Positions 8,382-17,275 of a stretch of 64,000 nt of DNA are shown here, in pieces. Both the position numbers and the translations under genes were made by a program. The first letter of the stretch is position 1. Each line of letters starts with the position of its first letter. A model generated the notes under the pieces. That model did no database searches, was not told the DNA's origin, and saw only the letters and a list, made by a program, of their open reading frames with translations. This DNA is from Aliirhizobium wenxiniae (GTDB lineage: Bacteria; Pseudomonadota; Alphaproteobacteria; Rhizobiales; Rhizobiaceae): contig NZ_JACHEG010000002.1 of NCBI RefSeq assembly GCF_014201355.1, forward strand, positions 1,488,001 through 1,552,000, read 5' to 3'.

Positions 8382-9314
8382 TCAGTGGCCGAATACCGAC
8401 CAGCCTGTCCGATCCGCCAGCATTTCGAGCGCCAGCGACCCGACCAGCGAATTGCCGTTGTGATTGAGCCCCGGCGACCAGACGGCGATCGAGGCACGGC
8501 CCGGCGCAACCGCCATGATGCCGCCGCCGACACCGCTCTTGCCAGGCAGGCCGACGCGATAGGCAAATTCGCCCGACCCGTCATAATGGCCGCAGGTCAG
8601 CATCAGTGCATTGATGCGCCGCGCCCTCTGCCTTGAGACGACCGTGTGCCCCGTCATCGGGTTCCGGCCATTGGCCGCCAGAAAAAGGCCCGCTTTGGCA
8701 AGCTGGGTGCAGGTCATGGCGATGGCGCAATGGTGGAAATAGACGCCGAGCACATGTTCCACCGGATGGGTAAGCTTGCCGAAGGAGCGCATGAAATTGG
8801 CGAGCGCGAAATTGCGGTATCCGGTCGCCTCTTCCGACTTCGCCACGGCCGGATCGATGGCAATCTCCTCGTCATCCGCCAGATAACGGACAAAGCGCAG
8901 GATTTCGCCGATCGCCTCGCGCGGCGTGTGACCGGCCAGCACGAGATCGCTGACGGCAATAGCACCGGCATTGATGAAGGGATTGCGCGGCTTGCCTTCC
9001 TCCTGCTCCAGCTGGACGATGGAGTTGAAGGCAGAACCGGACGGCTCGCGGCCAACGCGGTTCCAGGTCGTCTCGCCGTGCTTGCCGAGCGCCAGTGTCA
9101 GGGTGAAAACTTTCGAGACGCTCTGGATCGAAAACGGCTCGTTGCAATCCCCGGCGCTATGAACCTTGCCATCGACAGTGACGACCGCGATGCCGAATTT
9201 CTTCGGATCGATATGGGCAAGCTGGGGGATGTAGTCGGCTACCTTGCCTTCGCCAAGCCGCTCCTGCAGCTTCACATGGATGTCTTCAACGATGGCCTGC
9301 AGGTCGTCTGTCAT
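8382..9314 (-). CDS. glsA: Glutaminase
   Basis: This cytoplasmic enzyme hydrolyses L-glutamine to glutamate and ammonia. The beta-lactamase-like glutaminase motifs are present: the catalytic serine-lysine pair in [10 protein letters not shown], then [26 protein letters not shown], and GVGGGIMAV near the C terminus. An in-frame ATG at 9341 exists, but the ATG at 9314 has a GGAG motif at suitable spacing and yields 310 residues, the size of known glutaminases. The gene is convergent to tctA across a bidirectional terminator and lies downstream of the MarR gene on the same strand. There is no obvious metabolic link to either. Confidence 0.92.
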   Translation of the reverse strand: MTDDLQAIVEDIHVKLQERLGEGKVADYIPQLAHIDPKKFGIAVVTVDGKVHSAGDCNEPFSIQSVSKVFTLTLALGKHGETTWNRVGREPSGSAFNSIVQLEQEEGKPRNPFINAGAIAVSDLVLAGHTPREAIGEILRFVRYLADDEEIAIDPAVAKSEEATGYRNFALANFMRSFGKLTHPVEHVLGVYFHHCAIAMTCTQLAKAGLFLAANGRNPMTGHTVVSRQRARRINALMLTCGHYDGSGEFAYRVGLPGKSGVGGGIMAVAPGRASIAVWSPGLNHNGNSLVGSLALEMLADRTGWSVFGH

Positions 9315-9376
9315 TGCGGCTCCGGGAACAATGGTCGACAAACACCTAGAGTGTTTTCGGGGCCGATGAAAAGCCC

Positions 9377-9889
9377 CTATTCGTCGGCGCTGCCGGAAAG
9401 GTGATTGCTGGCGGATACCTTGACCGCGCCGATTTCACTCCAAAGCGAAGAGACCATGTCCGGATCGACATCGGCCATGATGTCCTTGAGCCAGCGTTCG
9501 TGCGCCGCCGCCATGCCGGTGAAAAACTCGACGCCAGATGGCGTCAGCCTTGCGACGGTCACACGGCGATCGGCATGCGGTGTGACACGCTCGACATAAC
9601 CATCCGCCTCCAGCCTTTCGACCAGCCCGGTGACATTGCCGTTGGTCACCATTGTACGTTTCGACAGCTCGCCAAGCCGCAGGCCTTCCCGCTCGCGATA
9701 AAGCTGCGCCAGAAGGTCGAATTGCGGCAGCGTGGCGCCGAATTCGGCGCGCAGGCGGCGGCGGATCTCGTTGGTGATCAGCTTGGTGGTCGAGAGCATG
9801 CGCAGCCACAGCCGCGTCTCCGGCTTGTTGTTGCCGTGGGCATCGTGAACGATAAGCTCGAGATCCGCGCTTGCCGCTTCCATTGTCAT
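9377..9889 (-). CDS. MarR-family transcriptional regulator
   Basis: This is a winged-helix regulator of 170 residues. The DNA-binding core is visible as [19 protein letters not shown] (recognition helix) followed by the wing segment [18 protein letters not shown], where the DxR motif is conserved in MarR proteins. The ATG at 9889 overlaps the livF stop by four bases, so it is the last gene of the long aromatic-uptake operon. MarR proteins in such operons commonly respond to aromatic acids or their CoA thioesters. I infer that it represses this operon and possibly the divergent hydrolase gene. Confidence 0.85.
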   Translation of the reverse strand: MTMEAASADLELIVHDAHGNNKPETRLWLRMLSTTKLITNEIRRRLRAEFGATLPQFDLLAQLYREREGLRLGELSKRTMVTNGNVTGLVERLEADGYVERVTPHADRRVTVARLTPSGVEFFTGMAAAHERWLKDIMADVDPDMVSSLWSEIGAVKVSASNHLSGSADE

Positions 9890-10569
9890 ACTCCGAGATA
9901 GCGATCCTGGACGTCGGCTGATACTTCGCCGCTTAATCCCTGCCAGACGCTTCGCCCGTTTTCGAGGATGACGCAACGGTCCGCAACCGGCAAAAGCTCG
10001 GAAAGCGTCTTGTCCACCACGAGAATGGACAGGCCTTCCACCTTCAACTGGCGGATCGCCCGCCAGATATCCTGCCGGATGACCGGGGCGAGCCCCTCCG
10101 TCGCCTCGTCGAGAATAAGCAGGCGCGGATTGGTCATCAGCGCACGGCCGATCGCCAGCATCTGCTGCTCCCCGCCCGAGAGCGATTTTGCCATCTGCGC
10201 ATGCCGCTCTTCCAGCCGCGGAAACAGCGCATTGACCTTTTCCAGTGTCCATTCGCCGGGCCTTGCGGCCGCGACGAGATTTTCATGGACGGAGAGATTG
10301 GGAAAACAGCGACGGCCTTCCGGTACCAGTCCGACGCCAAGCCGCGCCACCTTGTAAGGTGCCATCCGCTCGGTGGCTTTACCGCCGAAGGTGATGCGGC
10401 CGGTCTTCGGGGCCAGGAGATTGCAGATCGACTTGATCGTCGTCGACTTGCCCATGCCATTGCGGCCCATCAGCGCCACGACCTCGCCTTCCGCCATTTT
10501 CAGATCGACGCCGAACAGCGCCTGGCTTGCGCCGTAATAGGTGGTGATGTCCTGAACATCCAAAAGCAT
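9886..10569 (-). CDS. livF: Branched-chain amino acid-type ABC transporter ATPase (LivF)
   Basis: This is one of two cytoplasmic ATPases that power the importer. At 227 residues it has LivF length. Walker A reads GRNGMGKST, the ABC signature LSGGEQQMLAIGRAL and Walker B LLILDEATEGL. The TEGLAP ending of Walker B is characteristic of LivF. Its ATG shares one base with the livG stop (TGATG), and its own stop overlaps the MarR start. The neighbouring CoA ligase suggests that the cargo is an aromatic acid, not a branched-chain amino acid. Confidence 0.92.
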   Translation of the reverse strand: MLLDVQDITTYYGASQALFGVDLKMAEGEVVALMGRNGMGKSTTIKSICNLLAPKTGRITFGGKATERMAPYKVARLGVGLVPEGRRCFPNLSVHENLVAAARPGEWTLEKVNALFPRLEERHAQMAKSLSGGEQQMLAIGRALMTNPRLLILDEATEGLAPVIRQDIWRAIRQLKVEGLSILVVDKTLSELLPVADRCVILENGRSVWQGLSGEVSADVQDRYLGV

Positions 10570-11318
10570 CAGGCGTGATCCCCCAGATAGGCGGTGCGCA
10601 CCGTCGGATTGCTGCGGATTTCATCCACTGTCCCGGTGGCGATGACCTTGCCGTAGACGAGAACCGAAATCCGGTCGGCCAGCGCAAAGACCGCATCCAT
10701 ATCGTGTTCGACCAGCAGGATCGGGGCTTCGCGACGCAGCGCATCGAGAAAGCCGGTCAGCTTTTTCGAACCTTCAGGCCCCATGCCCGCCATCGGCTCG
10801 TCGAGCAGAAACGCCTTCGACTGCAATGCAAGCGCCATGGCGATTTCCAGCTGGCGGCGTTCGCCATGGGAAAGCTCGGCCGCCGGCAGGCGCGCGCGGT
10901 CGGCGAGACCTACCCGTTCGAGGATCGCCATTGCCGGATCGACAAGCGAGCGATCCCGCATCACCGGCCTGAAGAAACCGAAGCTCGAACCCTGCTTGGC
11001 CTGCACGGCCAGCATGACATTCCTCAGCGCCGAAAACTCCGGCGCCAGCGACGAGACCTGAAACGTCCGGCCGAGGCCTTTCTGCGCGCGCTGCGCGGTA
11101 TTCAACGCACCTATATCCTCGCCGGCAAAACGGATCGTGCCGCTATCGGGCCTCACCGTGCCGCAGATCTGGTGGATCAGCGTCGACTTGCCGGCACCGT
11201 TCGGGCCGATCAGCGCATGAATTTCACCCGGACGAAGATCGATCGAAACGCCATCCGTTGCTCTCAGGGCGCCGAACGATTTGGTGAGATTGTTTATCTG
11301 GAGGACCGGCTCAACCAT
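10569..11318 (-). CDS. livG: Branched-chain amino acid-type ABC transporter ATPase (LivG)
   Basis: This is the second cytoplasmic ATPase of the importer, 249 residues. Walker A is GPNGAGKST, the signature region LSHGERRQLEIAMAL, and Walker B FLLDEPMAGMG; LSHGE in place of LSGGQ is normal for LivG. The ATG at 11318 (MVEPVLQINNLTK) is used because it begins at the first beta strand, and an upstream extension would overlap livM further. It overlaps the livM stop by eight bases, which implies coupled translation. Confidence 0.92.
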   Translation of the reverse strand: MVEPVLQINNLTKSFGALRATDGVSIDLRPGEIHALIGPNGAGKSTLIHQICGTVRPDSGTIRFAGEDIGALNTAQRAQKGLGRTFQVSSLAPEFSALRNVMLAVQAKQGSSFGFFRPVMRDRSLVDPAMAILERVGLADRARLPAAELSHGERRQLEIAMALALQSKAFLLDEPMAGMGPEGSKKLTGFLDALRREAPILLVEHDMDAVFALADRISVLVYGKVIATGTVDEIRSNPTVRTAYLGDHA

Positions 11319-12285
11319 GTTTCGCCTTTCCGGCCAGCAGACCGAGCAAGCCACCGCGTGCGAACAGCACGACACCAAGAAGGATGAGGCCGAGGAAGAA
11401 CTGCCAGCGTTCCGTCAGTCCACCGAGCGCAAATTCGAAGGCGACATAAAGGGCTGCCCCCGCCAGCGGGCCGAACAGCCTTCCGGTGCCGCCGAGAATG
11501 ATCAGCACGATCAGTTCGCCCGACATGTGCCAGGAGAGCATGGACGGGCTGACGAAGCGGTTGAGATCGGCATAAAGCGCACCGGCAAGCGCCGTGATCA
11601 TCGCCGAAATGACGAAGCCGGTCAGGCGGATGCGATAGGGATGGATGCCGACGGTCGCGACACGCGTCTCGTTCTGCCTTGCCGCCTGGAGGGCCGCGCC
11701 GAAACGCGAGGCGCGGATCAGGGCGAATAGTCCGATGCCGGCCAAAAGCACGAGATAACAGACGAGGAAGAAGCTCAGCGGCTTCATCGTATTTGCGCCG
11801 GGAAACTGGTTGCGGACCATGATCGACAACCCGTCTTCGCCGCCATAGGCCGGCCAGGAGATGGCGAAATAATAGACCATCTGGGCGAAGGCGAGCGTGA
11901 TCATGATGAAGTAGACGCCGGAGGTCCGCAGGCTGATCGCGCCGATCGCCAGTGCCACCAGACCCGAGGCGACCACCGCGACTATCCAGATTACCGGCAT
12001 CTGCACCGTGCCGGGCAGACCGAAGATCATCGGCTCATAGGAAAGCGCATGGCTGGACAGAATGCCCGCCGCATAACCGCCGATACCAAAGAAAGCGGCG
12101 TGGCCGAAAGAGACGAGGCCACCGAGACCGAGCGCCAGATTAAGGCCAAGCGCCGCCAACGCCAGGATGGCGATGCGGGTGGCGAGCGTGACATAGAAAG
12201 GCTGGCCGAATGCATTGGCAGCCAGCGGAGCGACCAGCAGCAGAAGGGCAAGCACAAGATTGACGGTATTTTCGCGTGTCAGCAT
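11311..12285 (-). CDS. livM: Branched-chain amino acid-type ABC permease (LivM)
   Basis: This integral membrane subunit has 324 residues and about nine hydrophobic segments. LivM markers are AALGLNLALGLGGLVSFGHAAFFGIGGYAAG in the N-terminal third and the coupling-loop region AARQNETRVATVGI. It pairs with LivH to form the translocation channel and contacts LivF/LivG. It starts nine bases after livH. The family includes transporters for benzoate-type aromatic acids as well as amino acids, so the liv symbol describes the family only. Confidence 0.9.
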   Translation of the reverse strand: MLTRENTVNLVLALLLLVAPLAANAFGQPFYVTLATRIAILALAALGLNLALGLGGLVSFGHAAFFGIGGYAAGILSSHALSYEPMIFGLPGTVQMPVIWIVAVVASGLVALAIGAISLRTSGVYFIMITLAFAQMVYYFAISWPAYGGEDGLSIMVRNQFPGANTMKPLSFFLVCYLVLLAGIGLFALIRASRFGAALQAARQNETRVATVGIHPYRIRLTGFVISAMITALAGALYADLNRFVSPSMLSWHMSGELIVLIILGGTGRLFGPLAGAALYVAFEFALGGLTERWQFFLGLILLGVVLFARGGLLGLLAGKAKHG

Positions 12286-12294
12286 TGTTTGCCC

Positions 12295-13218
12295 TCACGC
12301 ATGCGCCGGCGGGAAAAGCCCGCGCGGCTTGACGGCCAGAATGACGGCCATGACGACATAGATCAGCATCGAGGCCATGGCCCCGCCGATCATGCCCGCT
12401 TGGGACGGATCGACGAACAGCGCCAGAAGCTGCGGCAAAAGAAAACGCCCGAGCGTATCGGTCACGCCGACCAGTAGCGCACCGTAAAGTGCTCCCTTGA
12501 TCGACCCGATGCCGCCGATGACGATGACAACGAAGGCGAGGATCAGAACCGGTTCGCCCATGCCTACCTGCACCGATTGCAAAGCGCCGACAAGCGCACC
12601 GGCAAGGCCTGCAAGCGCCGAACCGAGCGCAAAGACCAGCGTATAGAGCGTGCGGATATCGACGCCGAGCGCGCCGATCATCTCGCGGTCGCTTTCGCCG
12701 GCGCGGATGCGCATGCCGAGACGGGTCTTGCCGATCAAGAGATAAAGGCCGAGCGCGATCAGCGCGCCGACGGCAATGATCGCCAGCCGGTAGACGGGAT
12801 AACTCGCGTCACCCGGCAAATTGACGATGCCCTGAAGCAGTGGCGGAATATCGAGATAGAGCGGGAAATCTCCGAAGAGCCAGCGGGTGCCTTCGGAAAA
12901 GATGAGGATAAGCGCAAAAGTGGCGAGCACCTGATCGAGATGATCACGGTCATAAAGCCTGCGGATAACGGCAAGCTCGACGATGGCGCCGGCCGCGGCC
13001 GCGCAGGCGAGACTGGCGATCAGGCCGAGCCAGAACGAACCGGTCCAGGCGGCGACGGTGGCGCAGGCAAAAGCGCCGACCATGTAGAGTGAACCGTGAG
13101 CGAGGTTGATCAGGCCCATGACGCCGAAGATCAGCGTCAGCCCGGCTGCCATGAGAAACAACATGACGCCGAGCTGGATGCCGTTCAGCAACTGCTCGAG
13201 AGCAAGTGCGATGGTCAC
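12295..13218 (-). CDS. livH: Branched-chain amino acid-type ABC permease (LivH)
   Basis: This integral membrane protein has 307 residues and about eight hydrophobic segments. The LivH motif GLTLIFGVMGLINLAHGSLYM is near the N terminus, and the coupling-loop region TRLGMRIRAGESDREMIGALGVD is in the middle. The segment VVIVIGGIGSIKGALYGALLVG is also characteristic. It lies nine bases downstream of the binding-protein gene, in the usual binding protein - LivH - LivM - LivG - LivF order. Confidence 0.9.
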   Translation of the reverse strand: MTIALALEQLLNGIQLGVMLFLMAAGLTLIFGVMGLINLAHGSLYMVGAFACATVAAWTGSFWLGLIASLACAAAAGAIVELAVIRRLYDRDHLDQVLATFALILIFSEGTRWLFGDFPLYLDIPPLLQGIVNLPGDASYPVYRLAIIAVGALIALGLYLLIGKTRLGMRIRAGESDREMIGALGVDIRTLYTLVFALGSALAGLAGALVGALQSVQVGMGEPVLILAFVVIVIGGIGSIKGALYGALLVGVTDTLGRFLLPQLLALFVDPSQAGMIGGAMASMLIYVVMAVILAVKPRGLFPPAHA

Positions 13219-13227
13219 ATCTATGCC

Positions 13228-14364
13228 TTAGATCTTGCAGTCTTTGGCATAGGCATCACCGTGATCGGTGAAGATCTTTTCGACCGTCTTGTTGGTCAGA
13301 ACGCCGTCCTTCTTCACCACTTCCGTCAGGTAGATGTCCTGGATCGGATGCTGGTTGGTGTTGAACTTGAAGTTTCCACGCGGCGACTGGATGTCGGCTT
13401 TCAGCAGCTCGTTGCGGAATGCATCTGCATCCTTGACGCTTGCTTTTCCGGCAGCCGACACAATCAGCTGCGCCGCATCATAGGCCTGAACGGCATAGAT
13501 GGACGGAAGGCGGTTATATTCTTTCTGGAAGTCGGCCGTGAACTTCTTGCTGACTTCGGTATCGAAATCGGGCGCCCACTGGCCGGAAGCCTTTGCGCCC
13601 AATGCCGCATCACCGATGGCCGGCAGAACGTCCTGGCTGAAGGAGAAGCCGGGGCCCATGACCGGGATCTTTACGCCCGACTGTGCGAACTGCTTCATGA
13701 AGGCGATGCCCATGCCGCCCGGCAGGAAGACGAAGATGCCATCGGCACCGGATGCGCGCATCTGGGCGATTTCGGCAGCGTAATCCGTCTGACCGACCTT
13801 GGTATAGACTTCACCGGCCAGCTCGCCCTTGTAATAACGCTTGAAGCCGGTGAGCGAATCCTTGCCGGCCGGATAGTTCGGGGCGAGGATGAACATCTTC
13901 TTGTTGGTTTTGTTGGCGTATTCGCCCATCGCCTCGTGAAGATTGTCGTTCTGATAGGCGGCGTTGAAATAGAGCTTGTTGCAGCCCTGGCCGGCCAGTG
14001 CGGCGGGCGCCGCGTTTGTCGAAACATAGAACTTGCCCTGCGCCACCGCGCCCGGCACCACGGCCATCAAAAGGTTCGACCAGACGATGCCGGTCAACAC
14101 GTCGACATTGTCGCTCTGGATCATCTTGTCGGCGATCTGGACGGCAAGTTCCGGCTTCTGCGCGTCGTCCTCAGTGACGACGGTGATATCCTTGTTGCCG
14201 GACTGCTTGATCGCCAGCATGAAACCGTCGCGGGTGTCGACGCCGAGGCCTGCACCGCCGCCCGAAAGCGTGGTGATCATGCCGATCTTGAGCGGCTCGG
14301 CCATAACCAGACCCGATGCACCGAGGCTGAGCGCCATCGTGGCGGCTGCCAGCATTGTCTTCAT
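13228..14364 (-). CDS. Periplasmic binding protein of the aromatic/branched-chain-type ABC importer
   Basis: This is a secreted protein of 378 residues with a signal peptide ending near VMAEP (about residue 23). The mature start LKIGMITTLSGGGAGLGVDTRDGFMLAI is typical of type I, Leu/Ile/Val-like receptors. The segment ILAPNYPAGKDSLTGFKRYYKGE is also family-typical. Binding proteins next to benzoate-CoA ligase-type genes often belong to the branch that binds aromatic acids. The preceding 127-base gap to the CoA-ligase gene shows no clear promoter, so the whole run is probably one operon. Confidence 0.85.
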   Translation of the reverse strand: MKTMLAAATMALSLGASGLVMAEPLKIGMITTLSGGGAGLGVDTRDGFMLAIKQSGNKDITVVTEDDAQKPELAVQIADKMIQSDNVDVLTGIVWSNLLMAVVPGAVAQGKFYVSTNAAPAALAGQGCNKLYFNAAYQNDNLHEAMGEYANKTNKKMFILAPNYPAGKDSLTGFKRYYKGELAGEVYTKVGQTDYAAEIAQMRASGADGIFVFLPGGMGIAFMKQFAQSGVKIPVMGPGFSFSQDVLPAIGDAALGAKASGQWAPDFDTEVSKKFTADFQKEYNRLPSIYAVQAYDAAQLIVSAAGKASVKDADAFRNELLKADIQSPRGNFKFNTNQHPIQDIYLTEVVKKDGVLTNKTVEKIFTDHGDAYAKDCKI

Positions 14365-14491
14365 TGCGGTACTCCCCTTTTTGTCGTTCCCCTGTCGCCC
14401 GGCGAGTTCACCGTGGCGGAACCGTTACCTTCCACATTCACACAGAAACTTCCACCGTTGACCAAGACGATTTCGCCGGTGGGAGCGCAAT

Positions 14492-16117
14492 TTACGCCGA
14501 AAGAGCCTGCTTTAATCGGAAGCGCTGGATCTTGCCGGATTCGGTCTTCGGAAGCGTGTCGGTGAAGACGACCGAGCGCGGATATTTGTAGGGCGCGATC
14601 ACCGTCTTCACATGTTCCTGCAGAAGCTTCGCCATGGCGTCGCATGGGTCGGAACCCGGCACCAGCACGACATGCGCCTCGACGACCATGCCGCGAATAT
14701 CGTCCGGCACACCGATCACCGCGCATTCCTGCACCGCCTCATGCTTCAGAAGCGCCGCCTCCACTTCCGGGCCGGCAATGTTGTAGCCACCGGAAACAAT
14801 CATGTCGTCGGAGCGGGCGGCGAAGTGGAAATAGCCGTCCGCATCCTGCACGAAGGTGTCGCCGGTGACATTCCAGCCGCCACGGACGAAGTTTTTCTGG
14901 CGATCGTCGGCGAGATAACGGCAACCGATCGGGCCTCTGACTACGAGATGACCGGGCGTGCCGCGCGGCACTTCGTTGAGCTCGTCATCCACCACCTTGG
15001 CCTGATAGCCCATCAGCGGCTTGCCGGTGCTGGATGCCCTGAAATCGTTCAGGCGGTTGGAGATGAAGATATGCAGCATTTCCGTGCCGCCAATGCCGTC
15101 GAGGATCGGCGTGCCGGTCTTTCTCATCCACTCGTCGAAGACAGGCCCCGGCAATGTTTCGCCGGCAGAGACTGCGATCCGGAGCGAAGACAGATCCGCG
15201 CCACCATCCATTGCCGAAAGCATGGCGCGATAGGCGGTGGGTGCGGTGAAACAGATGGTCGCCTTATGCGTCTCGATGATCTCGATCAGCTTCGGCGGCG
15301 ATGCGTTTTCGAGAAGCGCCGCGCTCGCGCCGAAACGCAGCGGGAAAACAGCAAGACCACCAAGCCCGAAGGTGAAGGCAAGCGGTGGCGAACCGACGAA
15401 AACATCGTCCGACCGGACGCCGAGAACTTCCTTGGCATAGGCATCGGCGATGATCAGGATATCGCGATGGAAATGCATCGTCGCCTTGGGCACGCCGGTC
15501 GATCCCGATGTAAATCCGAGCAGCGCCACGTCGTCGCGCCCCGTCTTCACCGCCTCGAATTTCACCGGCTTGTTGAGGGCTGCACGATCCAGTTCGGCAT
15601 CGTGATTTGCGGTGCCGTCGAAACCTATGACCTGGGTCAGGAAATCGCTTTCCTTGGCGGCGGCGACCAGTTCGTCCATCAGCCGCGTGTCGCATAGCGC
15701 CAGTGTCACTTCCGCCTTGTCGATGATCTTGGCGAGTTCACCTGAACGCAGCATCGGCATGGTGTTGACGACGACGGCACCGGCCTTGGTCGCGGCCAGC
15801 CAGCAGGCGACCATGGCCGGATTGTTGGCCGAGCGGATCAAAATGCGGTTACCGGGCTTTACCCCATAATCCTCGGTCAGCGCCCGGGCGATGCGGTTCG
15901 TCCAGTCCGTCAGTTCCTTGTAGGTGCGCTGCCGGCCATTGCCGATCAGCGCCGTATGGTCGCCGAAACCACGCTCGACCATACGGTCGGTCAGCTCGAC
16001 GCCGGCATTCATCCATTCGGGGTATTCGAAGCCATCGAGCCTTATTTCCGGCCATTCTTCGAAGGGCGGAAGGTTATCGCGGGCATAGGTATCCTGATGG
16101 CCTGACGGTCCCAGCAT
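14492..16117 (-). CDS. Aminobenzoate/benzoate-CoA ligase family AMP-forming enzyme
   Basis: This enzyme of the ANL superfamily activates an aromatic acid with ATP and coenzyme A. The P-loop motif LGFTSGSTGVPKATMHF (residues near 185), the GGTEMLH segment, YLADD and the C-terminal catalytic lysine region LPKTESGKIQRF are all present. Overall it most resembles 2-aminobenzoate-CoA ligases, opening LPPFEEWPEI. The start is the ATG at 16117, which has a GGGA motif eight bases before it; a GTG two codons earlier is too close to that motif. It is the first gene of the importer operon and faces the hydrolase gene across a shared promoter region. Anthranilate as substrate is an inference. Confidence 0.85.
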   Translation of the reverse strand: MLGPSGHQDTYARDNLPPFEEWPEIRLDGFEYPEWMNAGVELTDRMVERGFGDHTALIGNGRQRTYKELTDWTNRIARALTEDYGVKPGNRILIRSANNPAMVACWLAATKAGAVVVNTMPMLRSGELAKIIDKAEVTLALCDTRLMDELVAAAKESDFLTQVIGFDGTANHDAELDRAALNKPVKFEAVKTGRDDVALLGFTSGSTGVPKATMHFHRDILIIADAYAKEVLGVRSDDVFVGSPPLAFTFGLGGLAVFPLRFGASAALLENASPPKLIEIIETHKATICFTAPTAYRAMLSAMDGGADLSSLRIAVSAGETLPGPVFDEWMRKTGTPILDGIGGTEMLHIFISNRLNDFRASSTGKPLMGYQAKVVDDELNEVPRGTPGHLVVRGPIGCRYLADDRQKNFVRGGWNVTGDTFVQDADGYFHFAARSDDMIVSGGYNIAGPEVEAALLKHEAVQECAVIGVPDDIRGMVVEAHVVLVPGSDPCDAMAKLLQEHVKTVIAPYKYPRSVVFTDTLPKTESGKIQRFRLKQALSA

Positions 16118-16324
16118 AATCACGTTCCCATTATTCTTATCGATGCGGCTTTTTGCCTTTTGTTCAGAATTGCACCGAGTTTCTGGACTGGCAAGAGAGA
16201 AATTTTAAGTTTGTAATATTTTTCGGAAGCGCCTGTTTTCACGACATTCTTTCCGATGAAAGGACTGGTCAGAGGCTTCCAATGCGGTATGTCTGAAGCA
16301 AAGGAACAGGTTAAGGAGAGCCGC
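16118..16324. promoter_or_regulatory. Divergent promoter region between the CoA-ligase operon and the hydrolase gene
   Basis: This 207-base interval must carry promoters for both directions. It contains an AT-rich core around 16199-16225 (runs of A/T including TTTTAAG and AATATTTTT), unlike the GC-rich neighbourhood. I could not settle on a symmetric MarR operator. A strong AAGGAGAG ribosome site lies at 16313-16320. Confidence 0.5.
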
Positions 16325-17149
16325 ATGCGCCATAAGATCATCGACTGGGACGACGCCTACGCCAACGGGATAAACATTCCGCAGGGCGAGCGCTGGCCGG
16401 ATGCATGGGCAGAACCGGCCAAGACCTATCGTGATCGCATGGTCGAAACCGGTCGGGCGAAACTGGGCCTGACCTATGCCGACAAACCGCGCAATCGCTT
16501 CGACCTGTTCCTGCCGGCCGGCGATCCGATCGGCCTCGTCGTCTTTGTCCATGGCGGTTTCTGGATCAGGCTCGACAACGGCTATTTCTCGCATCTGGCC
16601 CATGGCGCGGTGGAAACCGGTTATGCGGTCGCCATGCCGAGCTACACGCTGGCACCGGAAAACCGGATTTCGGAGATTACCCAGGAAATCGGAAAAGCCA
16701 TCGAGGCCGCTGCGGAAATCGTATCCGGTCCGATCCGGCTGACCGGGCATTCGGCCGGCGGGCATCTCGTCACCCGCATGGTCAGCGCCTCGTCTCCATT
16801 ACCGGAGGAAATCCGCAAGCGGATCGTCAATGTCGTGTCGATCTCGGGCGTCCACGACCTGCGGCCGCTGATCGACACGCAGATGAACAAGATGCAGCAG
16901 ATCGACATCGAGGAAGCCTATCTCGAAAGCCCTGCTTTGCTCGAACCGCTCAATCGCACCCGACTCACCTGCTGGGTCGGCGCCTCCGAGCGCTCGGAAT
17001 TCCTGCGCCAGAACGCCCTGCTCGCCAATATCTGGAAGGGACTGGGTGCCGAGACGGATTGCGTCGAGGAACCGGATCGCCACCATTTCAACATTCTCGA
17101 CGGACTTGCCGATCCGCATCATCCACTGACGGAAGCGCTGCTTACCTGA
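16325..17149 (+). CDS. Alpha/beta hydrolase, kynurenine-formamidase-like
   Basis: This is a cytoplasmic hydrolase of 274 residues. The oxyanion-hole motif HGGFW lies near residue 78 and the nucleophile elbow GHSAGGH near 142. A late Asp and the conserved His in PDRHHFNILD can complete the triad. HGGxW plus GxSAGG is the pattern of the hormone-sensitive lipase group and of bacterial-type arylformamidases. The ATG at 16325 follows a consensus ribosome site four bases away. It is divergent from an aminobenzoate-CoA-ligase-like gene, so conversion of N-formylkynurenine (leading to anthranilate) is plausible. An ordinary esterase is the main alternative. Confidence 0.7.
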   Translation: MRHKIIDWDDAYANGINIPQGERWPDAWAEPAKTYRDRMVETGRAKLGLTYADKPRNRFDLFLPAGDPIGLVVFVHGGFWIRLDNGYFSHLAHGAVETGYAVAMPSYTLAPENRISEITQEIGKAIEAAAEIVSGPIRLTGHSAGGHLVTRMVSASSPLPEEIRKRIVNVVSISGVHDLRPLIDTQMNKMQQIDIEEAYLESPALLEPLNRTRLTCWVGASERSEFLRQNALLANIWKGLGAETDCVEEPDRHHFNILDGLADPHHPLTEALLT

Positions 17150-17225
17150 CGCAGCTGCGCCCCCCTCGGCAACGGCTGATGCGTTTGCGGCATGGGAATG
17201 CGCAAGCAGTGCTTGTGGCGGTTCG

Positions 17226-17253
17226 AAGCCGGGATTAACGTCCCGGCTTTCTT
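17226..17253 (+). terminator. Rho-independent terminator after the hydrolase gene
   Basis: A 9-base perfect stem (AAGCCGGGA with TCCCGGCTT, loop TTAACG) is followed by TCTT. It lies upstream of the transporter ATG at 17276 and argues against a longer GTG-initiated reading frame there. Confidence 0.75.
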
Positions 17254-17275
17254 CATTCTTGTCGGGGTCGCAACG

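Noticed and set aside
14365..14491. Short frame encoding a Gly/Asn/Val-rich peptide in the CoA-ligase/binding-protein gap
   Set aside because: It is only part of a frame that runs out of phase through the end of the CoA-ligase gene, has no ribosome site of its own, and shows no domain.
13096..14565. 489-codon open frame antisense to the importer binding protein
   Set aside because: It overlaps a clearly real signal-peptide-bearing binding protein and the livH start; composition is that of a third-codon-position shadow.
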